Part shown: piece by piece, positions 24,615 through 32,873 of the stretch
Layout of the letters: every line of letters starts with the position of its first letter
How positions within the stretch are numbered: the stretch's first letter is position 1
Assembly (NCBI GenBank): GCA_002315255.1
Contig: DCGM01000059.1
Coordinates: 11,732-47,962, forward strand
Direction: 5' to 3'
Length of the DNA stretch: 36,231 bases
Source: Lachnospiraceae bacterium UBA1778
GTDB taxonomy: Bacteria; Bacillota; Clostridia; Lachnospirales; Lachnospiraceae
Notes under the pieces: generated by a model
What the model was told of the DNA's origin: nothing
Database searches by the model: none
The model's input: the letters and a program-made list of their open reading frames with translations, nothing else
Made by a program: the position numbers and the translations under genes

Positions 24615-25466
24615 ATGAAAAATGCGCTTTCTTATAAATTTTATATGGTGACGCACCAGGCCTCGACATGGGTAGTCCTGGGCGTTTCGTTTGCTTATTC
24701 GCTTTTTATCGGGTTCTCTTTTTCCGTGATTCTTGGGAACAATGCGTTCGCCGTATCGTATCGGGAACTCATGAATTCTTATGGCGCAGCCATGTCTCAA
24801 CTGTACGGAATGGATTTCTCAGAGCTTTTAGCCCTGATCGTCGAAAGGCTCTCCATCTATTCGTTCGCGGATTTTGTCGAACTCGGATTAAGCATTGATC
24901 TTCCGGTATTTATCACGACTTTCGTTGTTTTTTCCGCGAACCGGGAAAAGCGCTGCGGCATGCCGGCATCGTTAGGCACGTATATTACTCGAAAACAGGA
25001 CCTTTTCGCGAATGTAATCCTGATTTCGGCATATTCTCTGGTTCTTTTCATCCTGGCTTTTATCGGCTTTTCTGCGATGTATACGGTCGGATTTGAAGAG
25101 GGCGGTCTTAACACGGTTAATGGATGGTTCTTCCTTTCCGTTTTTATCAAGTTCGGACTTCTTTCGTCGGTTGGATTCCTCAGCATGCTGATGACGGATC
25201 TTTTCCCCATGCGCCGCACCATATCGGTCTTTTCGCTCTTTTACGTCCTGTTCATCTCATCGTGGATCTATTCGGCGCTCGATATGCTGACGGAAGGCTT
25301 AAATATGAGCATCCGTGTCGATTTTCTTATGCCGATTGGCGCATTTTCGGCGATTACATACAGAAATACGGGGTCATTGATCGTAGGAGGATGCGTATTT
25401 TTGATTTATGTCGCGCTCTTTTTAGCGCTTGAATTCTATGTAGTGCCGAAGAAGGACCGCGTCTGA
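24615..25466 (+). CDS. Multi-pass membrane protein, probable ABC-2-type permease
   Basis: A 283-residue protein with about six hydrophobic helices (around 18-40, 96-112, 136-160, 177-197, 207-227 and 256-277), the usual number for an ABC-2 permease subunit. I see no conserved sequence signature, so assignment rests on topology and on its two-base spacing from the ABC ATPase-like gene. The substrate is unknown. It ends 89 nt before rsmD, which has its own -10 element. Confidence 0.68.
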   Translation: MKNALSYKFYMVTHQASTWVVLGVSFAYSLFIGFSFSVILGNNAFAVSYRELMNSYGAAMSQLYGMDFSELLALIVERLSIYSFADFVELGLSIDLPVFITTFVVFSANREKRCGMPASLGTYITRKQDLFANVILISAYSLVLFILAFIGFSAMYTVGFEEGGLNTVNGWFFLSVFIKFGLLSSVGFLSMLMTDLFPMRRTISVFSLFYVLFISSWIYSALDMLTEGLNMSIRVDFLMPIGAFSAITYRNTGSLIVGGCVFLIYVALFLALEFYVVPKKDRV

Positions 25467-25510
25467 TAATTTTCGTTGTTTTTTCACACATTTTGTGCTT
25501 ATATTTCTTG

Positions 25511-25516
25511 TATAAT
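25511..25516 (+). promoter_or_regulatory. Probable -10 element for rsmD-coaD
   Basis: A perfect TATAAT lies 40 nt upstream of the rsmD ATG. No good -35 box was found 16-18 nt before it. Confidence 0.5.
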
Positions 25517-25555
25517 ACATTATTTTGTGGTAAACTCGGAAAGAATGGAGTGATT

Positions 25556-26116
25556 ATGAGAGTAATTGCAGGTGTTGCGAGGAGTCTTCCGTTAAAAACG
25601 GTTCCGGGTGACCAGACCCGGCCGACCACAGACCGGATAAAAGAGACTTTATTCAATATGCTTCACGCGTCTTTGCCGGGCAGCCGGTTCCTCGATCTCT
25701 TTTCGGGTTCGGGCGGAATCGGAATCGAAGCGCTTTCAAGAGGCGCAGAGAAAGCCGTTTTTGTCGATTCGGCGAAGGAAGCGGAGAATGTAATCCTTTC
25801 AAATCTCGCATTTACGCACCTTCAGGAAAAAGCCTGGGTAATCCGGGCGGATGTCCTTACGGCGATTTCACGCATTGAGGCAGTCGAAAAAGAGCCGTTC
25901 CACTTTATCTTTATGGACCCGCCGTATGATCAGGGGCTTGAGTTTTCTGCATTGAAGCGGCTTCATGACAGCCCGATCGTGTCAAAAGATACGGTGCTGA
26001 TCTACGAAGCTTCGATGAAAGCGGACCTTTCCGAAGCAGAACGCCTCGGCTATGAAATCCTGAAGGACAAACAATATAAGACGAACCGCCATGTCTGGCT
26101 GAAAAAGGCGGAATAA
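25556..26116 (+). CDS. rsmD: 16S rRNA (guanine966-N2)-methyltransferase
   Basis: A 186-residue SAM-dependent methyltransferase modifying the 30S subunit. MRVIAGVARSLPLKT and TRPTTDRIKETLFNML are the RsmD N-terminal signature; FLDLFSGSGGIGIEALSRGA (~46-65) binds SAM, and FIFMDPPYDQG (~117-127) is the catalytic DPPY motif. The start at 25556 matches family N termini and has GGAG upstream; the frame extension to 25493 would overlap the -10 element. rsmD-coaD adjacency is widespread in Firmicutes. Confidence 0.95.
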   Translation: MRVIAGVARSLPLKTVPGDQTRPTTDRIKETLFNMLHASLPGSRFLDLFSGSGGIGIEALSRGAEKAVFVDSAKEAENVILSNLAFTHLQEKAWVIRADVLTAISRIEAVEKEPFHFIFMDPPYDQGLEFSALKRLHDSPIVSKDTVLIYEASMKADLSEAERLGYEILKDKQYKTNRHVWLKKAE

Positions 26117-26125
26117 AGGACGATT

Positions 26126-26611
26126 ATGGCAACTGCAGTCTATCCGGGCTCCTTTGACCCGATTACTTTTGGACATATCGATATCATTGAGCGGGCGAGT
26201 CTTATGACGGACCGGCTCGTGGTCGGCGTTTTGAATAATCCGTCGAAAACGCCGTTATTTACAGTCGAAGAGCGTGTCGAAATGATCCGTCGCGCTGTTT
26301 CGCATCTTAAAAATGTCGAAGTCAAATCCTTCTATGGTCTGACAGTCGACTTTGCGCGGCAGGAGAATGCGACGATCATTGTCAGAGGACTTCGCGCCGT
26401 CACCGATTTTGAGTATGAACTTCAGCTTTCGCAGACGAACCGGAAGATCGCGCCGGATATTGATACGGTCTTTTTGACGACCGACCTTCGGTTTGCTTAT
26501 CTTTCCTCCAGTATTGTCAAGGAAGTCGCGTCCTTTAAAGGCGACATCGCTGCTTTTGTTCCCTCATTCGTTGAGGAGGCTGTTTTGAAGAAAATGAACA
26601 AGGAGTGTTGA
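26126..26611 (+). CDS. coaD: Phosphopantetheine adenylyltransferase
   Basis: A 161-residue nucleotidyltransferase making dephospho-CoA from 4'-phosphopantetheine and ATP, the step before CoaE. TAVYPGSFDPITFGH has the T/HxGH ATP site (residues 14-17); VRGLRAVTDFEYELQ (~91) and YLSSSIVKEVASF (~127) are family motifs. The length is typical. The gap to rsmD is nine bases, and the next gene's ribosome binding site lies within its last codons. Confidence 0.96.
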   Translation: MATAVYPGSFDPITFGHIDIIERASLMTDRLVVGVLNNPSKTPLFTVEERVEMIRRAVSHLKNVEVKSFYGLTVDFARQENATIIVRGLRAVTDFEYELQLSQTNRKIAPDIDTVFLTTDLRFAYLSSSIVKEVASFKGDIAAFVPSFVEEAVLKKMNKEC

Positions 26612-26613
26612 TT

Positions 26614-27246
26614 ATGGGCAATCGTATCGAACAAATCATCGCAAATATCGAGAATTACCTCGAAGGCTGTAAAGGCCAGGCGTTCTCCGCAAACAAGATT
26701 ATCATTGACCGCTTCCAGATTCAGGAAATGCTGGACGAACTGAAGCAGCATACGCCGGAAGAAATCCGGAAGTATCAGCGTATCGTCGATAACCGCGACA
26801 AGATTCTCGAAACGGCGAAGCGCCAGGCGGACGATCTTCAGAAAAAAGCGATGGAATACCGCGAGCGCCTGATCAATGAAAACCAGATCACGCAGGGAGC
26901 CTACAAGCGTTCCAATGAGATTCTGGAGCAGGCCAATGCGCAGGCGGAAGAAATCCTTGCAGCAGCAAATGAGGAAGCACGTCAGATCCGTGACGGCGCT
27001 TACGAATATACGAACAGTCTTTTGGACGATCTTCGTCAGATCCTCTCCGGAACGATTGAAGATTTCCGCATCAAGTTTGACGATACGGATAAAACGCTTC
27101 AGAATCATCTGAATATCGTCGAGCAGAACATTGCCGATTTAAACGGAACGGAAGTCGAAACGAAGGAAACGAAAAATCCGAATTCGCAGTCGTTCTTTGA
27201 AAGCGAAGAGAATCCGAACGGAAACGGATTCTTTTCCGCAAACTAA
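26614..27246 (+). CDS. Coiled-coil protein of unknown function
   Basis: A 210-residue soluble, strongly helical protein. Residues ~35-160 form a long Glu/Lys/Gln/Ala-rich coiled coil (e.g. ANAQAEEILAAANEEARQI) resembling DivIVA-like or ATP-synthase-subunit-H-like proteins often found near coaD in Clostridia. The C-terminal ~30 residues are Asn/Glu-rich and end GNGFFSAN. AAGGAG and the ATG at 26614 define the start two bases after coaD; the in-frame TTG at 26605 is unnecessary. Function is unknown; a cell-division or envelope scaffold is a guess. Confidence 0.7.
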   Translation: MGNRIEQIIANIENYLEGCKGQAFSANKIIIDRFQIQEMLDELKQHTPEEIRKYQRIVDNRDKILETAKRQADDLQKKAMEYRERLINENQITQGAYKRSNEILEQANAQAEEILAAANEEARQIRDGAYEYTNSLLDDLRQILSGTIEDFRIKFDDTDKTLQNHLNIVEQNIADLNGTEVETKETKNPNSQSFFESEENPNGNGFFSAN

Positions 27247-27447
27247 ATTCAGTTAACCGGGAAGTTTACTGTGGAGCCTGCGGCAGTTTTGTGCTGCGGG
27301 CTCCGTTTACTAAAATGATGAGTGCTTTTGCAAAGTCTGTCTAAAAGAAACAGAGCGCTTTCACGGTCTCTGTCATAAAAAAGTGGAGTTCTTTCTGTTC
27401 TTAAGAAAGGAATTCTGCATGAAATCATTCGTTAGAGGAGATATACT
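27247..27447 (+). other. 201-bp intergenic region: hairpin, degenerate repeats and leader hairpin
   Basis: A 13-pair stem (27273-27285 with 27292-27304, GGAGCC...GGCTCC, two wobbles) may terminate the coaD unit, though the T tract after it is poor. Two degenerate 33-bp units follow (27320-27352 and 27353-27385, about 60% identical, both GAG-GCTTT...TCTGTC...AAA). A further bulged hairpin (GAGTTCTTTCT 27386-27396 with AGAAAGGAATTC 27404-27415) precedes AGAGGAG and the ATG at 27448. No clear promoter was seen. Confidence 0.45.
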
Positions 27448-28890
27448 ATGGGTGTTTTAAGCGGCCTGAAACCGGAAAAGGTTTTCAGCTATTTCGAAGA
27501 AATCTCAAAGATCCCGCACGGTTCGTTCAATATGGAACAGATCAGCCGTTATGTCTGTGACGAGGGAATCCGCCTCGGTCATAAGGCATTCCGTGATGAA
27601 GCGAATAATGTAGTGATTCTCGCCAAAGCATCGAAAGGATATGAAGATAAACCGACAGTTATGCTGCAGGGGCATCTCGATATGGTGGCTGAAAAGACGG
27701 CAGATTCCGACTTTGATTTCTCGAAGGATGCGTTAAAGCTCTTTATCGACGGCGATTTTATCGGCGCGAAGGGCACGACGCTCGGCGGAGATGACGGTTT
27801 TGCGGTCGCAATGATGCTCGCGATTCTTTCAGATCCGGAGCTTCCGCATCCGGCGCTCGAGTGCGTCTTTACCACTGATGAAGAGGTCGGTCTGGTCGGT
27901 GCGTCTAAACTCGACTTATCCTTCAGTAAAGCGAAATATCTTATTAATCTGGACTCTGAACTGGAAGGCGAATTCCTCGTTTCCTGTGCCGGAGGCGCTC
28001 GTTTTGACGCTGAATTTCCGGTGGAAAAGAAGAACGCGAAGGGCTTTGTCTATCAGCTGAAAGTGGAATCCTCCTTAGGCGGCCATTCGGGTTCAGAGAT
28101 TACGAAGGGAAGACCGAACACGAATATCGTGCTTGGCCAGATTCTCTATGATTTAAAGAAATCCCAAAACGGACTGTCAATCGTTTCGATGAACGGCGGC
28201 CGTTTTGACAATGCGATTCCGGTCCTCTCCGAGGCGGTCATTGTCACACCGGAAAAGATCGATATTTCTCCGGTCGCAATATCCTATGCGAACGAATATG
28301 CGACGACGGATTCTGTCCTTACGGTCAGCTTAAACCTGCTGAAAGAGAATGGTGAGGAAGAAGCCTTCTCGGATGGGCTGACCGAGCGCATTCTCGCTTA
28401 TTTTGAGTTTGTTCCGAATGGCGTGATCGCGATGAACCATGTTTTTAAGTCCATCGCGGAGACCTCTCTGAACCTCGGTATTTTAAAGACGGAAGCGGAT
28501 CAGGTAGTTATCAGCCATTCTGTCCGGTCCAGCATGGAGTCCAAGAAAGTCCGCCTTCTTCATACATTGACGGATCTTTCGGAAAGCGTCGGAGCGAAGA
28601 CGGATATCCACGGACGTTATCCTGGCTGGGATTATAAGATAGAATCGCCGCTTCGCGACCTGATGGTCCGGATATGGGACGAAAAATATGCGGCTGAATC
28701 ACGGAAGGCGAATATAATCGCCACACACGGCGGCGTCGAATGCGGCCTGATTTTAGGACAGCTTCCGGAACTTGATATCGTTTCGATCGGACCGGATATG
28801 AAGGATATCCATACGACCTCCGAACGGTTAAAGATTTCCTCTGTGGCGCGCATCTATGCGTTCCTCGCCGATACGCTTAAGATGATTTGA
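27448..28890 (+). CDS. pepD: Aminoacyl-histidine dipeptidase (PepD, M20 family)
   Basis: A 480-residue metallopeptidase hydrolysing Xaa-His and other dipeptides. The di-zinc centre residues are recognisable: QGHLDMV (~74-80), LGGDDGFAVAMML (~111), TTDEEVGLVGA (~142, catalytic Glu), LDSELEGE (~167) and the C-terminal THGGVECGL (~426). SLGGHSGSEI in the lid domain is also conserved. The length matches cytosolic PepD. It is separated from the next gene by only 22 nt. Confidence 0.94.
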   Translation: MGVLSGLKPEKVFSYFEEISKIPHGSFNMEQISRYVCDEGIRLGHKAFRDEANNVVILAKASKGYEDKPTVMLQGHLDMVAEKTADSDFDFSKDALKLFIDGDFIGAKGTTLGGDDGFAVAMMLAILSDPELPHPALECVFTTDEEVGLVGASKLDLSFSKAKYLINLDSELEGEFLVSCAGGARFDAEFPVEKKNAKGFVYQLKVESSLGGHSGSEITKGRPNTNIVLGQILYDLKKSQNGLSIVSMNGGRFDNAIPVLSEAVIVTPEKIDISPVAISYANEYATTDSVLTVSLNLLKENGEEEAFSDGLTERILAYFEFVPNGVIAMNHVFKSIAETSLNLGILKTEADQVVISHSVRSSMESKKVRLLHTLTDLSESVGAKTDIHGRYPGWDYKIESPLRDLMVRIWDEKYAAESRKANIIATHGGVECGLILGQLPELDIVSIGPDMKDIHTTSERLKISSVARIYAFLADTLKMI

Positions 28891-28912
28891 TAAAACTTCT
28901 GGAATCTACGAT

Positions 28913-30331
28913 ATGACGAAACTCCCGGAAACCTTTTTAAATACGATGAAAAGCCTTCTTTCTGAAGAAGGCTTTTCGTGCTATTTGAAAAGCTTTGAAG
29001 AACCGCGCGTAAACGGTCTTCGCGTCAATACGTCGAAGATTTTGCCGGAGGAATTCGAAAAGATTTCGCCGTTTTCATTGACGAAGGTGCCGTGGACCAC
29101 GGACGGCTATTATATCGACGCGTCGGAAAAAGCTTCGAAACATCCTTACTATTTCGCCGGCCTCTATTATCTTCAGGAGCCTTCGGCAATGCTCCCGGCG
29201 CAGATGCTTCCGATCTGCGAGGGCGACCGGGTGTTAGATACCTGCGCCGCGCCGGGCGGAAAATCGACCGAGCTTGCGGCCCGGTTAAACCGCACCGGAA
29301 TCCTCTTTTCGAATGACATCAGCAATTCCCGCGCACAAGCGCTTTTAAAGAACCTGGAGCTCTTCGGAACGCCGAACACGGTGATTCTTTCGGAAGATCT
29401 TCATAAGCTCGAAGAACGCTATTATGAAGCGTTTGATAAGATTTTAATCGATGCCCCCTGCTCAGGAGAAGGGATGTTCCGAAAAGAACCGGCAGTCATC
29501 CGAAGCTGGGAAGAGCACGGAATCCAGTTTTATCGGAATCTTCAGGAGATGATCGTGACTTCCGCGTTAAAGATGCTGAAGCCCGGTGGGATGCTTCTTT
29601 ATTCGACCTGCACCTTTTCACTTTTGGAAGACGAAGAGATGGTGCTCTTCATGAAATCCGTCTGTCCGGAACTTCATGTAGTCGAACCGCCGATTTTCTG
29701 TGACGGTTTTGTCCATGGTTTTGTCGATAAAGCTTCTGTCAATGATCCGGAACTTTCAAACTGTGTCCGGCTGTTCCCGCATAAAATTAAAGGAGAAGGG
29801 CATTTCGCCGCGCTTTTAGAAAAGCGGATCGAAAGCAGTTCGGCTGCCGCCACAGGGTACAAGTCCGGAACTCCGGTTTCTTCTGGTTCAGACGCTAAAA
29901 CGATCGCGAAAATCTTTGAAGCTGCGAAGGATTCGCTCGGAATGATTTCTCCGGAATTCTTTAAGAACGGTTCATTTTCCCTCCGGAACGACCATCTTTC
30001 GTATCTTCCTTCCGGCGCATCAGACCTTCGCGGATTACGCGTTTTACGGGAAGGACTGCTGCTTGGCGAATGGAAGAAGGACCGGTTTGAGCCGTCTCAG
30101 GCGCTCGCGATGGCATTGAAAAAAGAAGATTATCAGAATGTGATTGATTTCCCGGTTTCTGACCCGCGTGTCATCAAGTATCTGAAGGGCGAAACGCTTG
30201 ATGTGACCGATATTGGCCCTGAGAAAGAGGGGTGGATTCTCGTTTGTGTTGATTCTTTCCCGCTTGGATTTGCGAAAGGGAAGAACGGGATTTTAAAGAA
30301 CAAATATCTGCCCGGCTGGCGTTATCAGTAA
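28913..30331 (+). CDS. NSUN-family rRNA (cytosine-C5)-methyltransferase, RsmF-like
   Basis: A 472-residue methyltransferase. LDTCAAPGGKSTELAARL (~104) binds SAM; DAPCSGEGMFRKEP (~181) and LLYSTCTFS (~223) hold the two Cys of NOL1/NOP2/Sun m5C enzymes. The C-terminal ~170 residues with a FP(V)-type PUA-like domain and ending GWRYQ fit the RsmF/YebU subgroup, which modifies 16S rRNA; the exact site is not shown. The ribosome binding site is weak, so it may depend on read-through from pepD. A perfect hairpin lies at codons 12-22. Confidence 0.88.
   Translation: MTKLPETFLNTMKSLLSEEGFSCYLKSFEEPRVNGLRVNTSKILPEEFEKISPFSLTKVPWTTDGYYIDASEKASKHPYYFAGLYYLQEPSAMLPAQMLPICEGDRVLDTCAAPGGKSTELAARLNRTGILFSNDISNSRAQALLKNLELFGTPNTVILSEDLHKLEERYYEAFDKILIDAPCSGEGMFRKEPAVIRSWEEHGIQFYRNLQEMIVTSALKMLKPGGMLLYSTCTFSLLEDEEMVLFMKSVCPELHVVEPPIFCDGFVHGFVDKASVNDPELSNCVRLFPHKIKGEGHFAALLEKRIESSSAAATGYKSGTPVSSGSDAKTIAKIFEAAKDSLGMISPEFFKNGSFSLRNDHLSYLPSGASDLRGLRVLREGLLLGEWKKDRFEPSQALAMALKKEDYQNVIDFPVSDPRVIKYLKGETLDVTDIGPEKEGWILVCVDSFPLGFAKGKNGILKNKYLPGWRYQ
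28948..28977 (+). other. Perfect 13-bp hairpin within the first codons of the methyltransferase gene
   Basis: GAAAAGCCTTCTT (28948-28960), a TCTG loop and AAGAAGGCTTTTC (28965-28977) form an uninterrupted stem inside the coding sequence, encoding KSLLSEEGFS. In shape it resembles an intrinsic terminator, but no T run follows beyond the stem. Confidence 0.75.
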
Positions 30332-30354
30332 GGCTTGTGCCATTCGAGAAAAGT

Positions 30355-30383
30355 TTGACAGACAATGCGGATTTTTGTATAAT
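30355..30383 (+). promoter_or_regulatory. Consensus sigma-A promoter for gmk-rpoZ-rimO-pgsA
   Basis: TTGACA (30355-30360), exactly 17 nt, TATAAT (30378-30383): a perfect match to consensus. Transcription should start near 30390, leaving a ~137-nt leader. Confidence 0.9.
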
Positions 30384-30390
30384 ATAGGAT

Positions 30391-30526
30391 TGAAAATCAG
30401 AGCGGGCAACGCCCGTTATTGAGATTTTCAGCAGATTTGTTTGAGATATTTCCAGCCGATCTGTATCTGGAAATATCAGCAGCTTTATTTGGGGAATTTT
30501 TTAGGGAAGAGTTAAGGGGAATTGAT
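30391..30526 (+). promoter_or_regulatory. Structured 5' leader of gmk (two stem-loops)
   Basis: Stem 1: TGAAAATC (30391-30398) with GATTTTCA (30423-30430), enclosing GCGGGC-AAC-GCCCGT (30402-30416). Stem 2: a perfect 11-bp helix GATATTTCCAG (30445-30455) / CTGGAAATATC (30467-30477) with an 11-nt loop. AAGGGGA (30514-30520) is the gmk ribosome binding site. The reading frame is open upstream of the gmk ATG from TTG 30419, but no ribosome binding site supports translation of it. It matches no riboswitch I know; a cis-acting RNA is inferred. Confidence 0.6.
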
Positions 30527-31162
30527 ATGAAAGGTCTTTTAGTAGTCGTATCAGGTTTTTCCGGCGTCGGAAAAGGAACCTTGATGAAAGAGCTTCTGGC
30601 ACGGTATCCGGACCAGTATGCGCTCAGCATTTCGGCCACCTCCAGAAAACCGCGGGAGGGCGAGACGGAGGGCGTCGAGTATTTCTTTAAGACGCATGAA
30701 GAGTTCAAAAAGATGATCGATGAGGACGCTTTTTTGGAGCATGCAGTCTATAACGGCAATGACTACGGCACACCGAAGGACTTCGTCTATCAGAAGCTTG
30801 AGGAAGGGGTCAATATCATCCTGGAGATTGAAATCCAGGGCGGCTTCCAGATTAAGAGCCAGTTCCCGGACGCGCTTCTTTTATACGTGATTCCGCCGTC
30901 GGCGAAGGAGCTCGTCAACCGGCTTCGGAAGCGCAGCACCGAGTCGGAAGCGGAAATCTTCCACCGGCTGCAGCAGGCTGTTACGGAGGCCGGGCTCATT
31001 GAAAATTACGATTATGTCGTCATGAATGACGATTTCGAGATCTGCCTCAATGAGATCCATCAGATGATCTGCCTTCAGAAAAAGAGCAGAATGTTACGGA
31101 AAAAATACGCTCTCGGGCTTCGCGATGAGCTCGTGGCGATTACATCAAAGGAGAATGAATAA
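30527..31162 (+). CDS. gmk: Guanylate kinase
   Basis: A 211-residue P-loop kinase making GDP from GMP. GFSGVGKGT (residues 10-18) is the Walker A; SATSRKPREGETEGVEYFF (~36-54) is the GMP-binding signature; EIEIQGGFQIK (~100) and RLRKRSTES (~130) follow. The ATG at 30527 is chosen from the AAGGGGA ribosome binding site and the MKGLLVVVSG N terminus. The TAA stop shares its last base with the rpoZ ATG, the usual gmk-rpoZ coupling in Firmicutes. Confidence 0.96.
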   Translation: MKGLLVVVSGFSGVGKGTLMKELLARYPDQYALSISATSRKPREGETEGVEYFFKTHEEFKKMIDEDAFLEHAVYNGNDYGTPKDFVYQKLEEGVNIILEIEIQGGFQIKSQFPDALLLYVIPPSAKELVNRLRKRSTESEAEIFHRLQQAVTEAGLIENYDYVVMNDDFEICLNEIHQMICLQKKSRMLRKKYALGLRDELVAITSKENE

Positions 31163-31476
31163 TGCTTCATCCGTCGTACAAAGAAATGTTTGAAAAAGTA
31201 AACACGGAAAGAACTTCCGAAGAGTCCGAAATCAAGAGCCGCTACACGCTGGTTCTCGCTTGTGCAAAGCGTGCGCGCCAGATCAATGCAGGCTCGGAGC
31301 CGTTAGTGGACATTAACGACAGAAGAGAACGCACGAGAAATCTTTCGATTGCGGTCAATGAAATGTATGCCGGAAAGTTCCATGTTCTCGGCGATATCGA
31401 CAACTACGAAGAGAACCTGGAAAACGCTTCAGATGAGGAAATCCTTTATACGGATGAACTTGTCGATGCTGAATAA
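31162..31476 (+). CDS. rpoZ: RNA polymerase omega subunit
   Basis: A 104-residue protein that helps assemble the beta' subunit. MLHPSYKEMFEKVN, SRYTLVLACAKRARQI (~27-42) and the SIAVNEMYAGK segment (~80) match the clostridial omega form. The C terminus is acidic. The ATG overlaps the gmk stop by one base, with AAGGAG at the end of gmk. Confidence 0.93.
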   Translation: MLHPSYKEMFEKVNTERTSEESEIKSRYTLVLACAKRARQINAGSEPLVDINDRRERTRNLSIAVNEMYAGKFHVLGDIDNYEENLENASDEEILYTDELVDAE

Positions 31477-31547
31477 GCGATCAGCCTGAAAGCTCCCTCC
31501 GGCTGTTTCGCCGGGCGGATCAGAACATTTGAAAGGACACGGAAGCG

Positions 31548-32873
31548 TTGAAAATCTATTTTTCCTCACTTGGCTGCGATAAAAACCTTTCTGACAGCGA
31601 GCATATGCTGGCGCTTCTTTCGGATGCCGGTTACGAGTTTACCGACCAGCCGGAGGAAGCAGAGATTGCTGTGGTCAATTCGTGCTGCTTTATCGGCGAC
31701 GCGAAGGAAGAAAGCATCGGTGAAATCCTTTCGCTTGCGAAGTATAAAAAAGAGGGAAAGCTTCAGGCGCTGATCGTGACAGGCTGCCTTTCGGAACGGT
31801 ATCAGGAAGAATTCTTAACAGAGCTTCCAGAAGTGGACGGAATCTTAGGCATTTCGTCCTGGGACCGTATCGTCACGACTGTTGAAGAGGCGCTGAAAGG
31901 TACAAAACCGCATCTTTTTGACGACAAAAACCGGCTCTGCCATACGAAAAAGCGTGTTGTCACCACAGGCGGTCATTACGCATATCTGAAGATTGCGGAA
32001 GGCTGCGGAAAGTTCTGTACCTACTGCGTGATTCCGTATGTGCGCGGGCTTTTCCGTTCGGTTCCGATGGAAGATCTTCTGAAAGAAGCGGAAGAACTCG
32101 TTTCGGGCGGCGTTCAAGAACTGATTTTAGTCGCACAGGAAACGACATTATACGGCACAGACCTGTATGGGCGAAAAGCATTGCCGGAGCTAATACGGAA
32201 ACTTGCGGAAATCCCGGATTTAAAATGGATCCGGCTGCTTTACTGTTATCCGGAAGAGATCAATGACGAGCTCATAGAGACGCTTCGGACAGTTGAAAAA
32301 GCGGTTCCGTATCTCGATATTCCGATCCAGCACGCTTCGGATATGGTATTAAAGCGGATGAACCGGAAAACGGACCAGAAATCGATCCGTGAGACGGTGG
32401 ATAAACTCCGTCGGGCGATTCCTGACATTACGCTTCGGACCACTTTGATCACCGGATTCCCGGGAGAGACGGAAGAGGATTTCGAAACGCTGAAGAAGTT
32501 TGTTTCCGAACTGCGCTTTGAACGGCTGGGCGTCTTTGCATACTCGAAGGAAGAGGGCACACCGGCTTCGAAGATGAAGGACCAGGTCCCGAAACGGATC
32601 CGTGAAAAGCGGCGTGACGCCATTATGGCGATCCAGCAGCAGATTTCGAAAGAGCATTTAAAGTCTATGATCGGAAAAACGCTTGACGTCATCGTCGAGG
32701 GACGGCTCACGGACGAAGAAGACGCCTATATCGGCCGCACCGTAATGGATGCGCCGGATGTCGACGGCTATATCTTTTTTACATCCTCATTGGATCTTGT
32801 GTCCGGCACTTTTGTGCGCGTGACAGTGACTGATTCCAATGAATATGACCTGATAGGAGAATTAAACGAATGA
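31548..32873 (+). CDS. rimO: Ribosomal protein S12 methylthiotransferase
   Basis: A 441-residue radical SAM enzyme adding a methylthio group to Asp of ribosomal protein S12. The N-terminal MTTase domain has SLGCDKNLSDSE (Cys10; family SLGCPKNLVDSE), NSCCFI and TGCLSERY for one Fe-S cluster; GCGKFCTYCVIPYVRG (~155) is the radical SAM CxxxCxxC. A TRAM-type domain ends the protein. The DSE motif favours RimO over MiaB. The start is a TTG at 31548 with GAAAGGA upstream. The end overlaps pgsA by four bases (ATGA). Confidence 0.94.
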   Translation: MKIYFSSLGCDKNLSDSEHMLALLSDAGYEFTDQPEEAEIAVVNSCCFIGDAKEESIGEILSLAKYKKEGKLQALIVTGCLSERYQEEFLTELPEVDGILGISSWDRIVTTVEEALKGTKPHLFDDKNRLCHTKKRVVTTGGHYAYLKIAEGCGKFCTYCVIPYVRGLFRSVPMEDLLKEAEELVSGGVQELILVAQETTLYGTDLYGRKALPELIRKLAEIPDLKWIRLLYCYPEEINDELIETLRTVEKAVPYLDIPIQHASDMVLKRMNRKTDQKSIRETVDKLRRAIPDITLRTTLITGFPGETEEDFETLKKFVSELRFERLGVFAYSKEEGTPASKMKDQVPKRIREKRRDAIMAIQQQISKEHLKSMIGKTLDVIVEGRLTDEEDAYIGRTVMDAPDVDGYIFFTSSLDLVSGTFVRVTVTDSNEYDLIGELNE

